Shown here piece after piece: positions 33,414 to 46,700 of a stretch of DNA of 64,000 nt; within the stretch, counting starts at the first letter, position 1, and every line of letters begins with the position of its first letter. Both the position numbers and the translations under genes were made by a program. Origin of the DNA: Syngnathus acus (taxonomy: Eukaryota; Chordata; Actinopteri; Syngnathiformes; Syngnathidae). Below the pieces are notes generated by a model. It worked only from the letters and a program-made list of their open reading frames with translations, was not told the DNA's origin and did no database searches. Location: NCBI RefSeq assembly GCF_901709675.1, contig NC_051087.1:6343001-6407000 (forward strand), written 5' to 3'.

Positions 33414-34656
33414 GTATGTGTAGGTGTGTGAAATGTTCTCCAGTGCCAAATACAAGGAGTAAAGATAAAGTGCAAGTTTATGAGCAATACCGTATTACGT
33501 TGGACGCATAACAAAGAGGCAGCCAGCACAAACATGACCTGTGTGGTGCACTGTAAACACATGTCAGTGTGTCTATATAAACAGTGTCACTAGAATAGGA
33601 AAGGTTTTTCTTTCCTTGGAAAGCTTCAGCTCAGCTTTACCGTAGCTGACAACACCAATGCGATATATTTGAAATAAAAGAACCAAGATGTGGCTAAATT
33701 ATCTGACATTTACAACTCCCATTCAGTATCTCCATGTGGTGTTCCACAGGTGTCTGTTCTCAAGCAGCCTCTTTTTATGTTTAAAAATGGTTTTGTCCTC
33801 CCTGCACTTGGATGGGATTTCTCTCGGTATTACGGTTTCCTCCCCACATTCCAAAAAAAGGAATACCATCTATCTGCAGCACACTATTGGCCTTAGCCTG
33901 CTGTACGAACTGCATATTGTTTTGATATCTACTTTTGCATGAATTTCACCATGCACTATTATTTATTATTGTGTTCAGTGCAAGCTCAGAACAGTTTGTA
34001 CCAAGCAGGATGTACAACGATGTTACTATGGAGACAATTTCCTGTGGCCCTGCGGCTTTTGTGATGTTTGTTGTGGAGTTTGGTAGTGTGTGGGTGTGTG
34101 GAGGGAGAAGGGGGTGGGGTGTCTGACCACCTGTCGTTCAACTCTGTCACACTGACATTGGTTTTGGTCACATACACACACAGAGAGGTGTATGCGGCCA
34201 TTGGGCTCAGCTGTTAGGCTTTGAACTTCTACCTAAAATTTAAACAGCAACAACAATGTCACATAAAAGAATCTGCTCTCAGTCAGACCTGCAGCTGAGT
34301 TCATAGATTGGAGGTTTGCCGTATACAGTCATGCAATGATCAGTCGTTTGCTGACTCTAACTTGAAGACAAGGAAAACGCTCTAATTAGGCCTTTTGGTA
34401 TGTGTGTACCTAGCTTAAGTCACATTTGCTATTATTATGCCCATGACTGCCATACAAAAAAGTGAAAGAAGCACACACACAAAAAAGCAACAAGTTAACC
34501 CTTTTGATGTAAACTTCTTATGCAGTATGTCCTGCTCGTTTTCAGATTTTGAAATCACCATTAAAGTAGCCACTAGATGTCACTATTACATGTTTGTTTG
34601 CAGGGATCTGGTTAGTTGTACGTTAACATTAATGACAAACGAGTTGGTCATTTTAT

Positions 34657-34715
<59 letters not shown>

Positions 34716-34733
34716 TAAAATTAAAAATAAAAT

Positions 34734-34779
<46 letters not shown>

Positions 34780-37700
34780 ATTTTATTTTTTATTTTGTGG
34801 GTTTTTTTCTAAATGGTTTACGTTCTCTTATTATGATCTATCACCCCACCAGTTGTTTAGTCAATTAATGTGCCAGTATGTTCTATGTCTGATTGTGCGT
34901 CTCTACAGTATAAGATGTAATGGACGCCGATTATATTAGATCTTGCAAAGTTCATTATTGTGTGATTCGGAAGTGTGTTTCCTCCATCGAATTTGCTGCT
35001 TGTCCTCATTAACGCTGTTGTTGAGCCAATGCTTTTGTGCAAAAGGTGAAAATTTTTGAAAAACAAGTATTTACACATTCACATTCAGACCTATTGAAAA
35101 TTCAGTGAAGACAAAATGCAATTTTTTGTGGAATGTGGGAGTCTGGGAGAAGGCTGAAGAAAGCTCTAGCATGCTTGAAGCAGGAAGGCTTGCTTGTGCT
35201 CAGATTCGTGCCACTCAAGGTTAAGATCACAAAACCGTTATTTATTGTAGGGAAAAGGAGGGTTCCAAAAACAGACACTTGTGGATCTCCACATGGAGGG
35301 ACAATAACTTTGTGAAACCTATTAACTCAAAACTGATCAACCACCTAAATTCTAAAATAATGCGTGAAAAAAAAAAGGTAATAAAAATGTATGACCTAGT
35401 TGGAAATAATATAACTACAAGTTGTTCTTGTAAGTACTGTTTATCCCAGGTTTTTTTTTTCTTCCTCTGCTTGGGTGTGTTCCACACAGGAAACATTTTA
35501 GATTCATTGCCTAGTGTAACGGCCGCAATTAGGTCGACTGGAGGAGTGAGATTTGAGTTGCGGGTCTTTCCTCTTATTGGCAGATTTAGCCGCATTGTTT
35601 TGCTTTGCCCAGATTGAAGACGGAAAAGACTCATCTTAATGTACAAAACAAAAACATAAGACGAGTCATGTGCCAAGGACCGTGTGTACAAATCAACTGG
35701 ATGTTCTTACTTTGAAAGGTCAAAGACGGATGTTGCGTTGACACCTGTTGGCTAACTTGACGCTCCATTTTAGCCTCTTTGGCGTTTGGGAGCCAGATCA
35801 ACTTTGCTATGAAATAATGTAGGAGTGGTGCATTTTGCCATTACAATTTAATAGTCGCTGTGTGTGGTAGATTTATGGCCGATGGGATGAAAGCGCGACT
35901 CCAGCGATTCAACTTGTTCAACTCCAAACAGGGAGCCAAAGATGTAAGTGGAGCGCTGGGAAGTTTTTGCTGAACTTTATGGGACGGGGCGAAGGGGATT
36001 GTTCGGGCTAACAGTAGCCGACGCCGCTTGTGTTGCAGTTTGACATTTATGCACATTTCGTGGTCGTTTATGTTTAAAAGTGAACTATACACATTGCACA
36101 ACTTTGTGGCGTGACTACAGGATGGTCGCAATTTGTCGTGAAATAATCGCCGCTGAAAGTTGTATTTATTTTGAATATTAGCACAATAGCTAACTTAAAT
36201 CACTCGACTTTTGCTGACATCACCGTGCAAAAGTTTTGGAACGGAACTTTTCATCCCTATGTTGAGGTGATCAGAAGTGGCAGAAATTATTATATGCAGA
36301 AATGCTAATAAACATTGAATCGTATAGAATATATTATAAACAAGTACAAGAATTGATTAAACTCCTTAACTTAAAGTCATAATCTTAAATGTACTAAAAA
36401 GTAAAGTAAAAATAAATACCAGTGCCTCTTTTGATAACTTGACACAAGGGGAAAAATAGAAAATAATATCCCACTTGTATTCGCAGTGCTCATGAATATA
36501 AATAATAAATAAATAGAATAAATAATATTCTAATAAATAGAAGAATATAATAATTATGTTGAAATCATGTTTAAGCAAAGGTTGTGCTAATGTTGTAAAC
36601 TGAATAACCAAAAATTCAACATTTATTCATGGTAACAACTGAAAAGTACACTTCATTAGGCTGGCGTATATTAGCCAGATATCAGCATCCGTAGCTGACA
36701 ACATCAAATTATTATTCTAAATAAGCCTACGGATGGGGAATATCTTGCTTCTCCTCATCGTTAATGCTCCCTGGTTCGATTTCCTTCTTGTCATTGCTGT
36801 CTTTGTTTTTTTTCTGTCTTATATGTCCACAAGATCGATTTAGATGTAATCGGATTTGCCCTCCATTTCCTTTTTTTCATGTCCTGTCATCATCCGCGGA
36901 GGTTAAAGATCACAAGGCTTCACTGCTCTACTTTATGGGCCATATGTACCGGATTTCGTTTAAGCTTAGCTGAAGACCCAGTGAACCCGGAAGGTTTCAA
37001 ACAAACTTTACTGTGGTTTGCTTGTGGTGGGAAAGCAGTCCGTCAGCGATCCTATGGTTTCTTGTGACGTATTTTAATTTGCTTGGATTATATAGTGTGG
37101 GACAAGAAACCAAACCACAAAGGAATCCATGTTTGCAAACTTTGCATCAAGATGACATATGCTCATCCCCCCAAAAATGTCTGCACAATGTGGAGGCACA
37201 AAAATATATGATTAATACGTTACAATGTTCCTTCTCGTGACATATTCCAGGAACTGTATTAAAAGTGAGTACCTGTTTTTAAATCCACGCCTAATTATAA
37301 ATTTACCATTAATGGTCATAGCATCGTGGTTATCACTCAGCCTTTGCGGTCTTATTTGTTCATTAAGAGGTGATTGGAACTCATCTTAGACTTCCAGGCC
37401 TCCTTAATTTTTTTTCTTTCTCTGTTTTTATGCCCTAAACTGACTCCTCCTTTGAAATAGTGACGTCAGCATGTTTGGTTTCCACTTGCTAACCATTTTC
37501 CTGATCTCATGTTTCTCTCGCTCTCCTGCTATCTGCCTTGTGAACTTTGAGCTGGTCTGGCTTCGGCTGTGCTTCACAAAGGCACATGACTTTGTGAACA
37601 CAACACTTCACAATATATTTTTGTAAGCTCGGGAATCAGATCTGTAAACTTGGGTCTTGAGCTGAGAAAAGTCGTTGTTATTCGATACCCGCGCCAACTC

Positions 37701-40700
37701 GACAAACATTGAACCTTTTGTTGTTTGTCGGCCAATATTGCAGCTTCTCTTTTGCTATGGTGCTACTTGTGCAACTTCTCTATTTTTCAAGTCACAACTA
37801 CAGTAGCTCTATTTAACGCTGCCTTCGTGAGAGACTGCATGCTTTTTAAGTGCCGCTGAGAGCCCATGACTGTGTGGATGGACACACTCAGGCTGTGTCC
37901 AACTGACTTCCTGCCACAGATCGCCCTTCATGGGCATGTTTGTTGAGCCTCCAACCAAGGTGGCCGTTTGAGAGTGAACTTTTCTCTTCGCTTTCATTAG
38001 CTTATTCTCCCGTCAAGCTGAGTCTTTTGGGATTTTTGGGTCTTTGTTGGCTAGATGTCCACGTTGATGGCCGTATTATTCTCAATATATGTAGGAAAAT
38101 ATCATTTTGGTTTGTTTGTGTGTTGGTATGAATTTGAGAAATTAGATTTGGTTTCCGTCAGATTAAAGTGTTCAAAGTGTAGTTTCAATCACTGTCTCCC
38201 AATAATGGTTTTCAAAGCTATTGATTGTTATAGTAGTGACCGAAGCAAACATTTAGGCCAGGCTTATATACCATGAAGTCATTTTATAGTCGGTGTAGAA
38301 CAATCATGTAAAAAAAAAAACAACAACCTTGATTTATTTTATTACCAGAATCCCCAACAATAAACACTAGTAGATAATAAACTCCATTTAAACCCTGTTT
38401 GGGTTTCTTGGGAAAAGCCTGTATTTATAAAAGAATGTTGCGATTAGCATTCCCTAATGTAAACCTCTAAGACAAGTTATTTTGGCAAAATATCAAAGTT
38501 TAGTTTGTTGGAGCAGAACTCATCATTTTTTGGAGTTTGTTTGCACAGGTGCATGGATTCTCACATTGCTTGGGGAATAGTCCAGTTGTAAATCAAGATT
38601 TTCAAACATAGGTACTGCTGACAAAACAGATTACATTTGGGCTTATCTATGAGTTTTTGAGCTTTTATCTTAAAAGTGAATGCGTGGTTGGTCCAATGTT
38701 TAACACACAAGCTTTTTAATGATAAGAAGTAGCTGATAGCATCCTTTGTGTCATTATTAGTCGAGAGCTTCAGCACATTGTGTAATAGAATTAGTTTGTT
38801 TTTATTGGGAAGGTATCTAGACCTCATTACTTTTTTTTTTTTTTCCTCCGTATAGTCTCTCTGTATCTTTTAAGGCAGCGTTTCTGTCAGAAATAGAGCG
38901 CGGAATAGGCCAATAAAGCAATATGAGGTCAATCAAGCATATTAAGAAGAATTGAATTGAGGTTTCAAATATCTATAGTCCTTTTTAGGTCCAAACTGTC
39001 TGCATTCGGCTTACTTGCTTAATGTGAAAACAACAGTGTGCTTTTCCAGTTATATCGGGATGGCTATTGTTCCCAATCCAGCTACATAAACTCCCTTGCC
39101 CAGACAAGACACAGCAGGACCTTGCAAGAGAGAAGTCGACAGTCATAGTTGCTGCTCTGGTACTTGACATAGTAGATGACATCACTTATGTGACTCAATC
39201 AAATCAACTTCCTCCACTGTCTCCCTTGCTCTGGTGGTGCAGTATTACAAGGTCGGCTTGCACAGACATGTGACAGCCAAAGGTTTCCGTGTGACTTGTG
39301 TTGACGTTATTATTAAGGCTGTTGTGACATATATAACACATTTGAACATGTGTATTAATTTAGACTAGGATGGCTGGTTGCTTTTATAATGAAAAACCCA
39401 ACAAATATTTTTCGGAATAATCCTAGAAAAATGTTTCAATAGAGCTGCCAAGTTTAATTTAGCAATTATGCACTTTGACCTCAACATCGGCTGGTAGAAA
39501 TTGTTAACAAAAAAAGGACTCAATAAGGAATTTCAGGATAACCTTTTGACTTCAGTACTATCCTGCAAGTCCATTATTTCCCACGTGCAGCTCAGAATGC
39601 TGGTGACAAGACAATGACGTTAACTAACATGAATCATACTAAATTAACTGATAAACTAAATTGCTGGATGCATGAGTGGAATAAGATATGAGGTAGTGTT
39701 TCATATTTTAAAAAAAATCCAATTTCATCCTCCATCTCAAATTTGGACACTTTAGCTCACCACTTACATGTGTGTGTTTCAGGTCCCCGAGATCATCAGT
39801 ACACTCAGGCAAGCTGGCAAAAGCTCTGCACGCAACGATGACACCCTCACCATCCCGAACAAGAGTTCGACAGACCCCAGAGACACTAAGCCATCGGAAA
39901 CGCACATCGCCTTTTCTTCGCTTCCCGCGGCAGGCTCTGCGGCGAACATCCCTGCCCTGTCCCCGACAACCTTTGCCAAAAGGTTTGAGGTGCTCTTTTG
40001 CGGCCGAGTGACTGTTGCTCACAAGAAGGCCCCCCCTGCACTGATTGACGAATGCATTGAGAAGTTCAGCCAGTTAGCGCAGGGCTCAGCTAAAAGAGCG
40101 GTAAATACCGGAGGATTAGTTGGTGGACTGAAGAGGGCGTTAGCTTTCCAGTCTAACGGACTCGGCAGTCCTACTTTGGGTAACGGTGCTACTGGGAGCC
40201 CCACCAATGGAAAACGCCCACTGCTGTTCAAACGGGACCCCAGCTTCCCATCTCTGCAGGCCCTGGACGAGAACGGACTCTCACCAGAAATCTCTCATGG
40301 CAACACTACAGATTCACTCACTCTCTCGCCTGGGGTGCAGCCCACCAGCCTGCAGGAGAACAGGACCATGCTTTTTACGGTAGGGTAATATCTCCACAAA
40401 TCTCCACGATGAGCCGTGAACAAAAGTGGGAAAGAACAAAAAACAGATACTGTCATGACTCAGCTCCACTAAAGCTGAATGCTGCTGAAACTGAGCCAGG
40501 AATCACAGTCCTCATTGACCTTTATTTGACCTCTCCCCCCCCCCCACCAGCACCAGTTTTCCTGTTTATCTATCATACAGGATATGGTCACCACTGACAC
40601 AGGAAACGAGGCAAACTCATTGCCATCCATCTCAGCAGACACCAACAAAGCATTTTTTAGTCTCCTGCTTCACGACGCAGACGGTGACCTCATTGTGGTG

Positions 40701-43700
40701 ATATCATCACCTCACGTTTGTTCCCTTTCCTGCGCGGAATCGTTAAATCAAGCCTTCTGTTTGGATCGAGCTAGGGAAAGAGCAGTGAAGGGGAACCCCA
40801 GACAAGAATAACCTCTCATTCGAAGGACTCACCAGTCATGAGATCACTAGCTCATTCCAAACCGCCAAATGCCCTCTTGAGGCTCAGCGGCGATAGTGAC
40901 TCGTCATGTCGTAATTATGTTTTGAATGGGGGGACATTCTCTGGAGCGGAACTATCTGAGCAGAGAAGAAATGAAACGGTCATTTACCATGTTAAAGAAA
41001 TGTCAAAGATTACACCGTATTTGTCCTGCTCTCATTAATCAGTCCTAATGCAATGGCCCGGTTCTGCCTTTTCAGCAAGATTCCCTGTCTGTGCTATCAG
41101 TATATCCCGAACTCTTCTTACTATGTGATTTGCTACGTGAGAATATGACACGTGAGCAAAGGGTTTAATTCCCCTCCATTGAAATCTGGCTATGGGCGAT
41201 GTGATTTATGACTGCATATTAAGTGTATTTTTTATTTTATTTATGCAGTATACATGACCGTAAAAAATATGGTCTTCCTGTTGTAGGTGGGCAGGTCACA
41301 GATCTTTTTGGTTAGTCCAGACACTAAGAAGGTTGCCATCGAAAAGAGTTTCCGTGAAATCTCTTTCTGCTCACAAGTACGTACCGTTTGTTTTCTACAC
41401 AATGTAATATTGAGACCTGTTTGGTGTCACTTACACTCCTAATGATGTCTTTCCAGGGTATTCATCACGTGGACCACTTTGGCTTTATTTGCAGGGAGAC
41501 AGTGGAAAGAGGAAGCTGCCATTTTGTTTGCTATATCTTTCAGTGTACCAATGAATCTCTGGTGAGAAACTATTTTTCACGGCACTCAAAAGTGCTAAAT
41601 GTGCGTTTTCTCTTGTGTCAACTGAATGGAATGTTGGGTAAATTAAAATCCCCGCGGCCATGTGATTGAGACCACGGTCGGCGGGTCGACACAACAATGG
41701 ACCGAAAAACAACACTGAGAATAGAGTTCTGGAAAATCTTTGCGCCAGTCAGAGACTGACTATTTTTCGGTGACTAAGAGGCTATTTCCATGCGAAGTAC
41801 AAGTAGACCCCATTAAATTTAATTGATATTTGTAGATCATGTGACTGACACATTTTATTGTGTGTGATTAAATTAGCTAAAATGTGACTCATTTACAAGG
41901 TCTGAGGCTTTGGAGCAGGAGGTAAAAAAAAAAAACATAATTACTTTGTACGTCTTGAAAAGCAGCTTGTGTTTTGTTCTTGTAGGTGGACGAGATCATG
42001 CTGACCTTGAAGCAGGCGTTCTCTGTAGCAGCTGTGCAGCAGAATGCAAAAAGCCAAAGCCAACAGTGCGACAGCTGCCCCATGCTGCAGCTCCACAAAC
42101 TGTGTGAGAGAATAGAAGGTGAAAAAAAAAAATGTACACTTCATTTTGGACAGTAAATCTCACATTTTACATGATTTGTTATTCGGGTTCTGACTAAGCA
42201 CAAATAACTCTTTATTCCGGATGTCTCCTTAGGTCTAAATGCATGTAAAACCAAACTAGAGCTCCAGAAACACCTGGCTACTCTTGATAACCAGGATCAA
42301 GCTGCAGTCTTTGAGAGCACAATGGTAATTTAGACTTGGCTTCAAAGTCAACTTCTTTCAAATGATGTTTGCCTGCAAATGTGCTTGTGTGTGAGAATTT
42401 CCACTTAAATACACTTAAATACTGGCTGGAATGAATTAATGCCATTTATATTGAATTGAAAGAGAAAAGTTCATTTGAGGTATGAGTCATTTTAGGTAGC
42501 AGCTTAGTTACAAAACGAATTTGTAGGTCAAGGCACTGCACTTCTTGTTGCAGTCACTTAGCAGAAATTTGTGTGGAAATAAACCTTGGCTGCCCCCTGC
42601 TGGTGCTTTTGCTGTACTGCAATAATGCTCTGCATATTTCTGGTGGGCTTGAAAAATAATGGAATTTTTCCAAAGCAGTAGCACAAATGTACCCACACAT
42701 CTTAAACTATTCAAAATTGTTTTGAGCCATTAAAATGATGGAACTGAAAAAAGACTTTTTAAGTCCTTAAAACGCACAGAAATAAATATGGACAACAAAA
42801 AGGCTTAAACGCATACTGTATTATTAAAATGTATAACCTGTCTTGTAGAAGTCTCGTCCTAAGAGTGAACAGGAAGAAAATGAGCTTACAATGGCATCTT
42901 TGAGGAATTGGTATGAGGAGAGACAGAGGATTCATCATCACACACTGCCAAAGGACACCAAACAGGTCATTGGTGTATTTTATTAGTATGATTTCATTTT
43001 TAATAATAACTTGTTTGTGTTAAAGTCCTAGAGATGTATGGCTGTCATATTTGGTTTGACCTGTTCCTCTGATATTCACTAGTGTTTCTGTTTGTGTGTA
43101 TATATGTAGAATGAGGAGGAGGAGGTGGCAGCTGCTCCAGTTGAGGTGCAGCAACAAAGTAGCAGTCGACAGCGACTTGAGCAATTTAAGAGCCGGGCGA
43201 AACGCTCTTTAACCGAGTCCTTAGAGGGTATATGGAAGGTAACAAGATTTAATTAGACTGGTTTAGAAGTAGTATTGCATTTTTATTCCATATATGCGGT
43301 CACGGTAGGTCTCAACATTCAATCTTCGGCTGCGCTTATCTGTTGTTGACAGGGGAGCAGCAAGGCCGTTGCTCAGAGGGGCAACAGCGAAAGAAGCTAC
43401 AGTGTATCATCCATTTCTACCGGCAATAGCCAGGACCAGTCCCGCTCAGATGACCCCCTGTCCAAATCACACCCCAACAGCCCGCTCAGGTAAACCCATC
43501 TGAATAAAAGTGACGCTATTGTAATAAATCATAAAAATAGAGGGCCAGTGCACCTTATGTATGATGCCCAAAGGGTCATGTGATACCAAAACTTTTGGAT
43601 TATTATATTGTAATTGACATAAACATTACTAATAATTTTTCCCCACTCTTCAGGTGCCACAACTCAACAGGAGACCTGAAGCAGCTTGACCCCTTTTCTT

Positions 43701-46700
43701 CCCCGTCTTCCTCCCCCTCCTCTTCCCGACAAGGAGACGGTCAGCAACAGGGCTTCCGTAGACGGGCCAGCACCTTCAGCCACCCACCGACTCCCTCCTC
43801 AGCAGAAGCTTCACCTGCACGCACTTCAAACCGTTCGCCACAGCAGGATGCCGCGTCCGCTTCCAAACACAAGCTGCTACGACACTACTCTGTCAGCACC
43901 GACACGCCACACCAGAGCAAGTAAGAAACACACAATCATTTTCGTCGGGTCTGGGATGTTGATTAGTGCATTTGCTGGATGCAAAATCCAGGGCTTTGTT
44001 GCGGCGTAGCTTCTCTCATTGTCCCTCAGGTGACAACGAGGATCTTTTCATATCCCCTTTCACATTGACACAAGGACATTGAAACTTGATCATGTGGGTT
44101 ATTTTTCAGTATTTGAAATGCACACTCTTCTGTTATTTTGGCAGTATTTATCATCACAATGCAATTTCTCTCTGGTGTTCGAATTTTTTAGCGAGTAAAA
44201 AATTCCCAAGCAGTTATTCCAAGTGCATTTCAACGACCCAATAAAGCAATAGGTGGCAACTCCTTCGTACTGCAATCACTTTCAAAGGGCATGCAATAAC
44301 AATCAGGAAGTTTCCAAGGCAGTTTTGGTAAGCTCAACAAAAGATAGAAAATACAAAATTTCAATGTTCAAAAATGTGGAAACCACATTACATTCTTTCC
44401 GTGGACTTTCTTCTGTCCCTTTAGTCAATGTTCTCATGTTGCTGTGCACTGTCTTTGACTACTTCGTTTTTTCTTCCTGGACTCGCCGCATTTGCACGAC
44501 TTCTCAGACGTGTTCCATCCGACACCACCCTTCCTCCTGTTCCTAACTGCTCCTCATCCTCTTCTCCTCTGCTCCCTCCTTCCTCCCCTTCAACCGGAGC
44601 AAGGCTCAGTAAAAGACGGTGAGATTGTTGCACTGGTTTGCTCGCACTGTTGCATACAGTGTGAATTTCTGTGTTCAAATTGCTATGCAGCATTTGTCAT
44701 GCTTTCTTCTTTGCTTGTTTTCCATTTATTCATGTGAGGCCCAGTTCACACAGAGAATTGCAGGAATAGATTGGCTGGCATTTAAAAATGTTATCCTCAC
44801 AAAACAGCCAAAAGAGGGCAGCCTTGCGACTACAATGTCCGTTTACGAAATTGCCTGTGTGGTTAGTAGATTTGCTCTAAATCCATTTTCAAGATTTTAG
44901 TTTAATTGATAGTTTGTACAAATGAACCGACCATTAGTGTTGATTTGTTTAAAAAAAAAAAAAAAAAACGTATGGATTGGCTATATTCTATTTGGACATC
45001 AAGGTTTCCGCCCGACAATGTTTCTGTGTGTGAACGGGACCTCTGTCTCTCTTTTCATTCGCTTCCATTCACACCGTCGACATCAGTCCGTTGGGTGGAC
45101 TGCGCGCTCGACTCCACTCCTCATCCTCTGTTCCTAATTTTCTGAAATTTCAATTCCTGGCCCCTGTCGAAGAATACGACTGCCCCGAAACAAAGAGCAG
45201 GTACATGTGTATTTCCAATAATCATGACCAATGTCTGTGTGAAGGCTCATCATGCTTCATAGGCTCCTCTAAATGGTTTGGTGCATTACATGTACTCTAT
45301 GTATATTTTCACAGCAGACCATTGTGTCTCGTTGTTTTTAGAGATGTTGCGGCCCTCTATTTATCAAGTGCTCAATGTGAAGTTGGGGAAAGCCCTCTGC
45401 GCAGTCACCGACACTCGTGGAGGCAGCAGATCTTCCTGCGAGTCGCAACCCCTCAGAAAAACACAGATGTCAATGGTAAGAATCCTGATGAATGAAATGA
45501 AGTTTTGCCTCAAACTATCTTTGACAATTGTTTTAAGAATTGGATAAAACCGACACAAAGCAATTTAAGATTTGAGAGAGAAAAAAAAAAATCACTTCAT
45601 CAGATGCAGTAATAGAGTCTTTCCATGTTGTGGCACTCTTTCATTTGAAATGATGTTGACACGCGGTAAAATGAGAAGAAGTCAGCAGGGTTCAAGTAGT
45701 TCAGTAGGAATAGGACTTTATATCGCGCTTATCATCCTAGTTGAAGTGTCCTTGAGCAAGACACTGAACCCCTATTTGCTCCCAGTGTGGACCTGGCAGC
45801 GTCTTGCATGGCAGCAGCCTCCCATTGGTGCGTGAATGGGTGTTGGGCACCATGTGGTGTAGATAAAATAAGTGCAGTCCATTTATCACAGCCAACCTAG
45901 GTCATCTGCATATTAACATTTTGTACACTATTATTTTCTATTGTATTACAATAGGTTACTTAATAAAGACGAGAATAAGTTAATCAAGAATTAAACTTTA
46001 CGGATAACTTCAGTTACTCTAACGGCAACAAACCGTCATTCTCGTTCATTTGTGGGAATCATGCTTGTGCCTGCACGTCTTCAGATCCTTTATCATGATA
46101 ATAATGCTGCGTGTGCTATCTGCGTAGCTTTGTACGACATTGAATTGTTGACACCTGAGCTTGTTTGGTATGTCACACTGCGCCATTAGTTTGAAAACTG
46201 GACTGTTAAATATGAATCCTTGAAAAGCCTAAAGCCTTCATCGTGGTGGAGATTGTATCAACTGCTTGAATTGGGTGTGTATTTATTCATGCATGTGCAT
46301 ACATACGATGCATGAGCTCATGGGTGTGTCACTGTATTTGTGTGTTAGCGAGGGCGGCGGTGTCGCAAGGTCGTGTTGACTGTCCACATAGACAGCGCCA
46401 AAGGACAGCGCCAACCTTGTTGACCCACTTTGTGTGTCAGCGAGTGCGTTTACGTCTGGATGTAAAGACAAATAAAGTTGGTGTGTTAATTCAGGGTTAT
46501 GCCCATGATCTGCTATTACTTTTAGGTTCATCGGGCCACTCTTAATGTTGGACCCTGATTTTTTTTATGCCAATTTAGTATACCTGACGCTTATATGTAA
46601 ATTACAGTATTTGATTAGAATAAGTCTTGGGAATCAATGTCGTTTAAGACAGTCGTTTAAGTGTGCGTGTGTGTCTGACAAACGCATTGCTCTATGAGAC

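Noticed and set aside
33986-34201. Possible exon within tbc1d1 intron 1
   Set aside because: It has no phase-compatible acceptor/donor pair, and the sequence is TG-rich intronic DNA.
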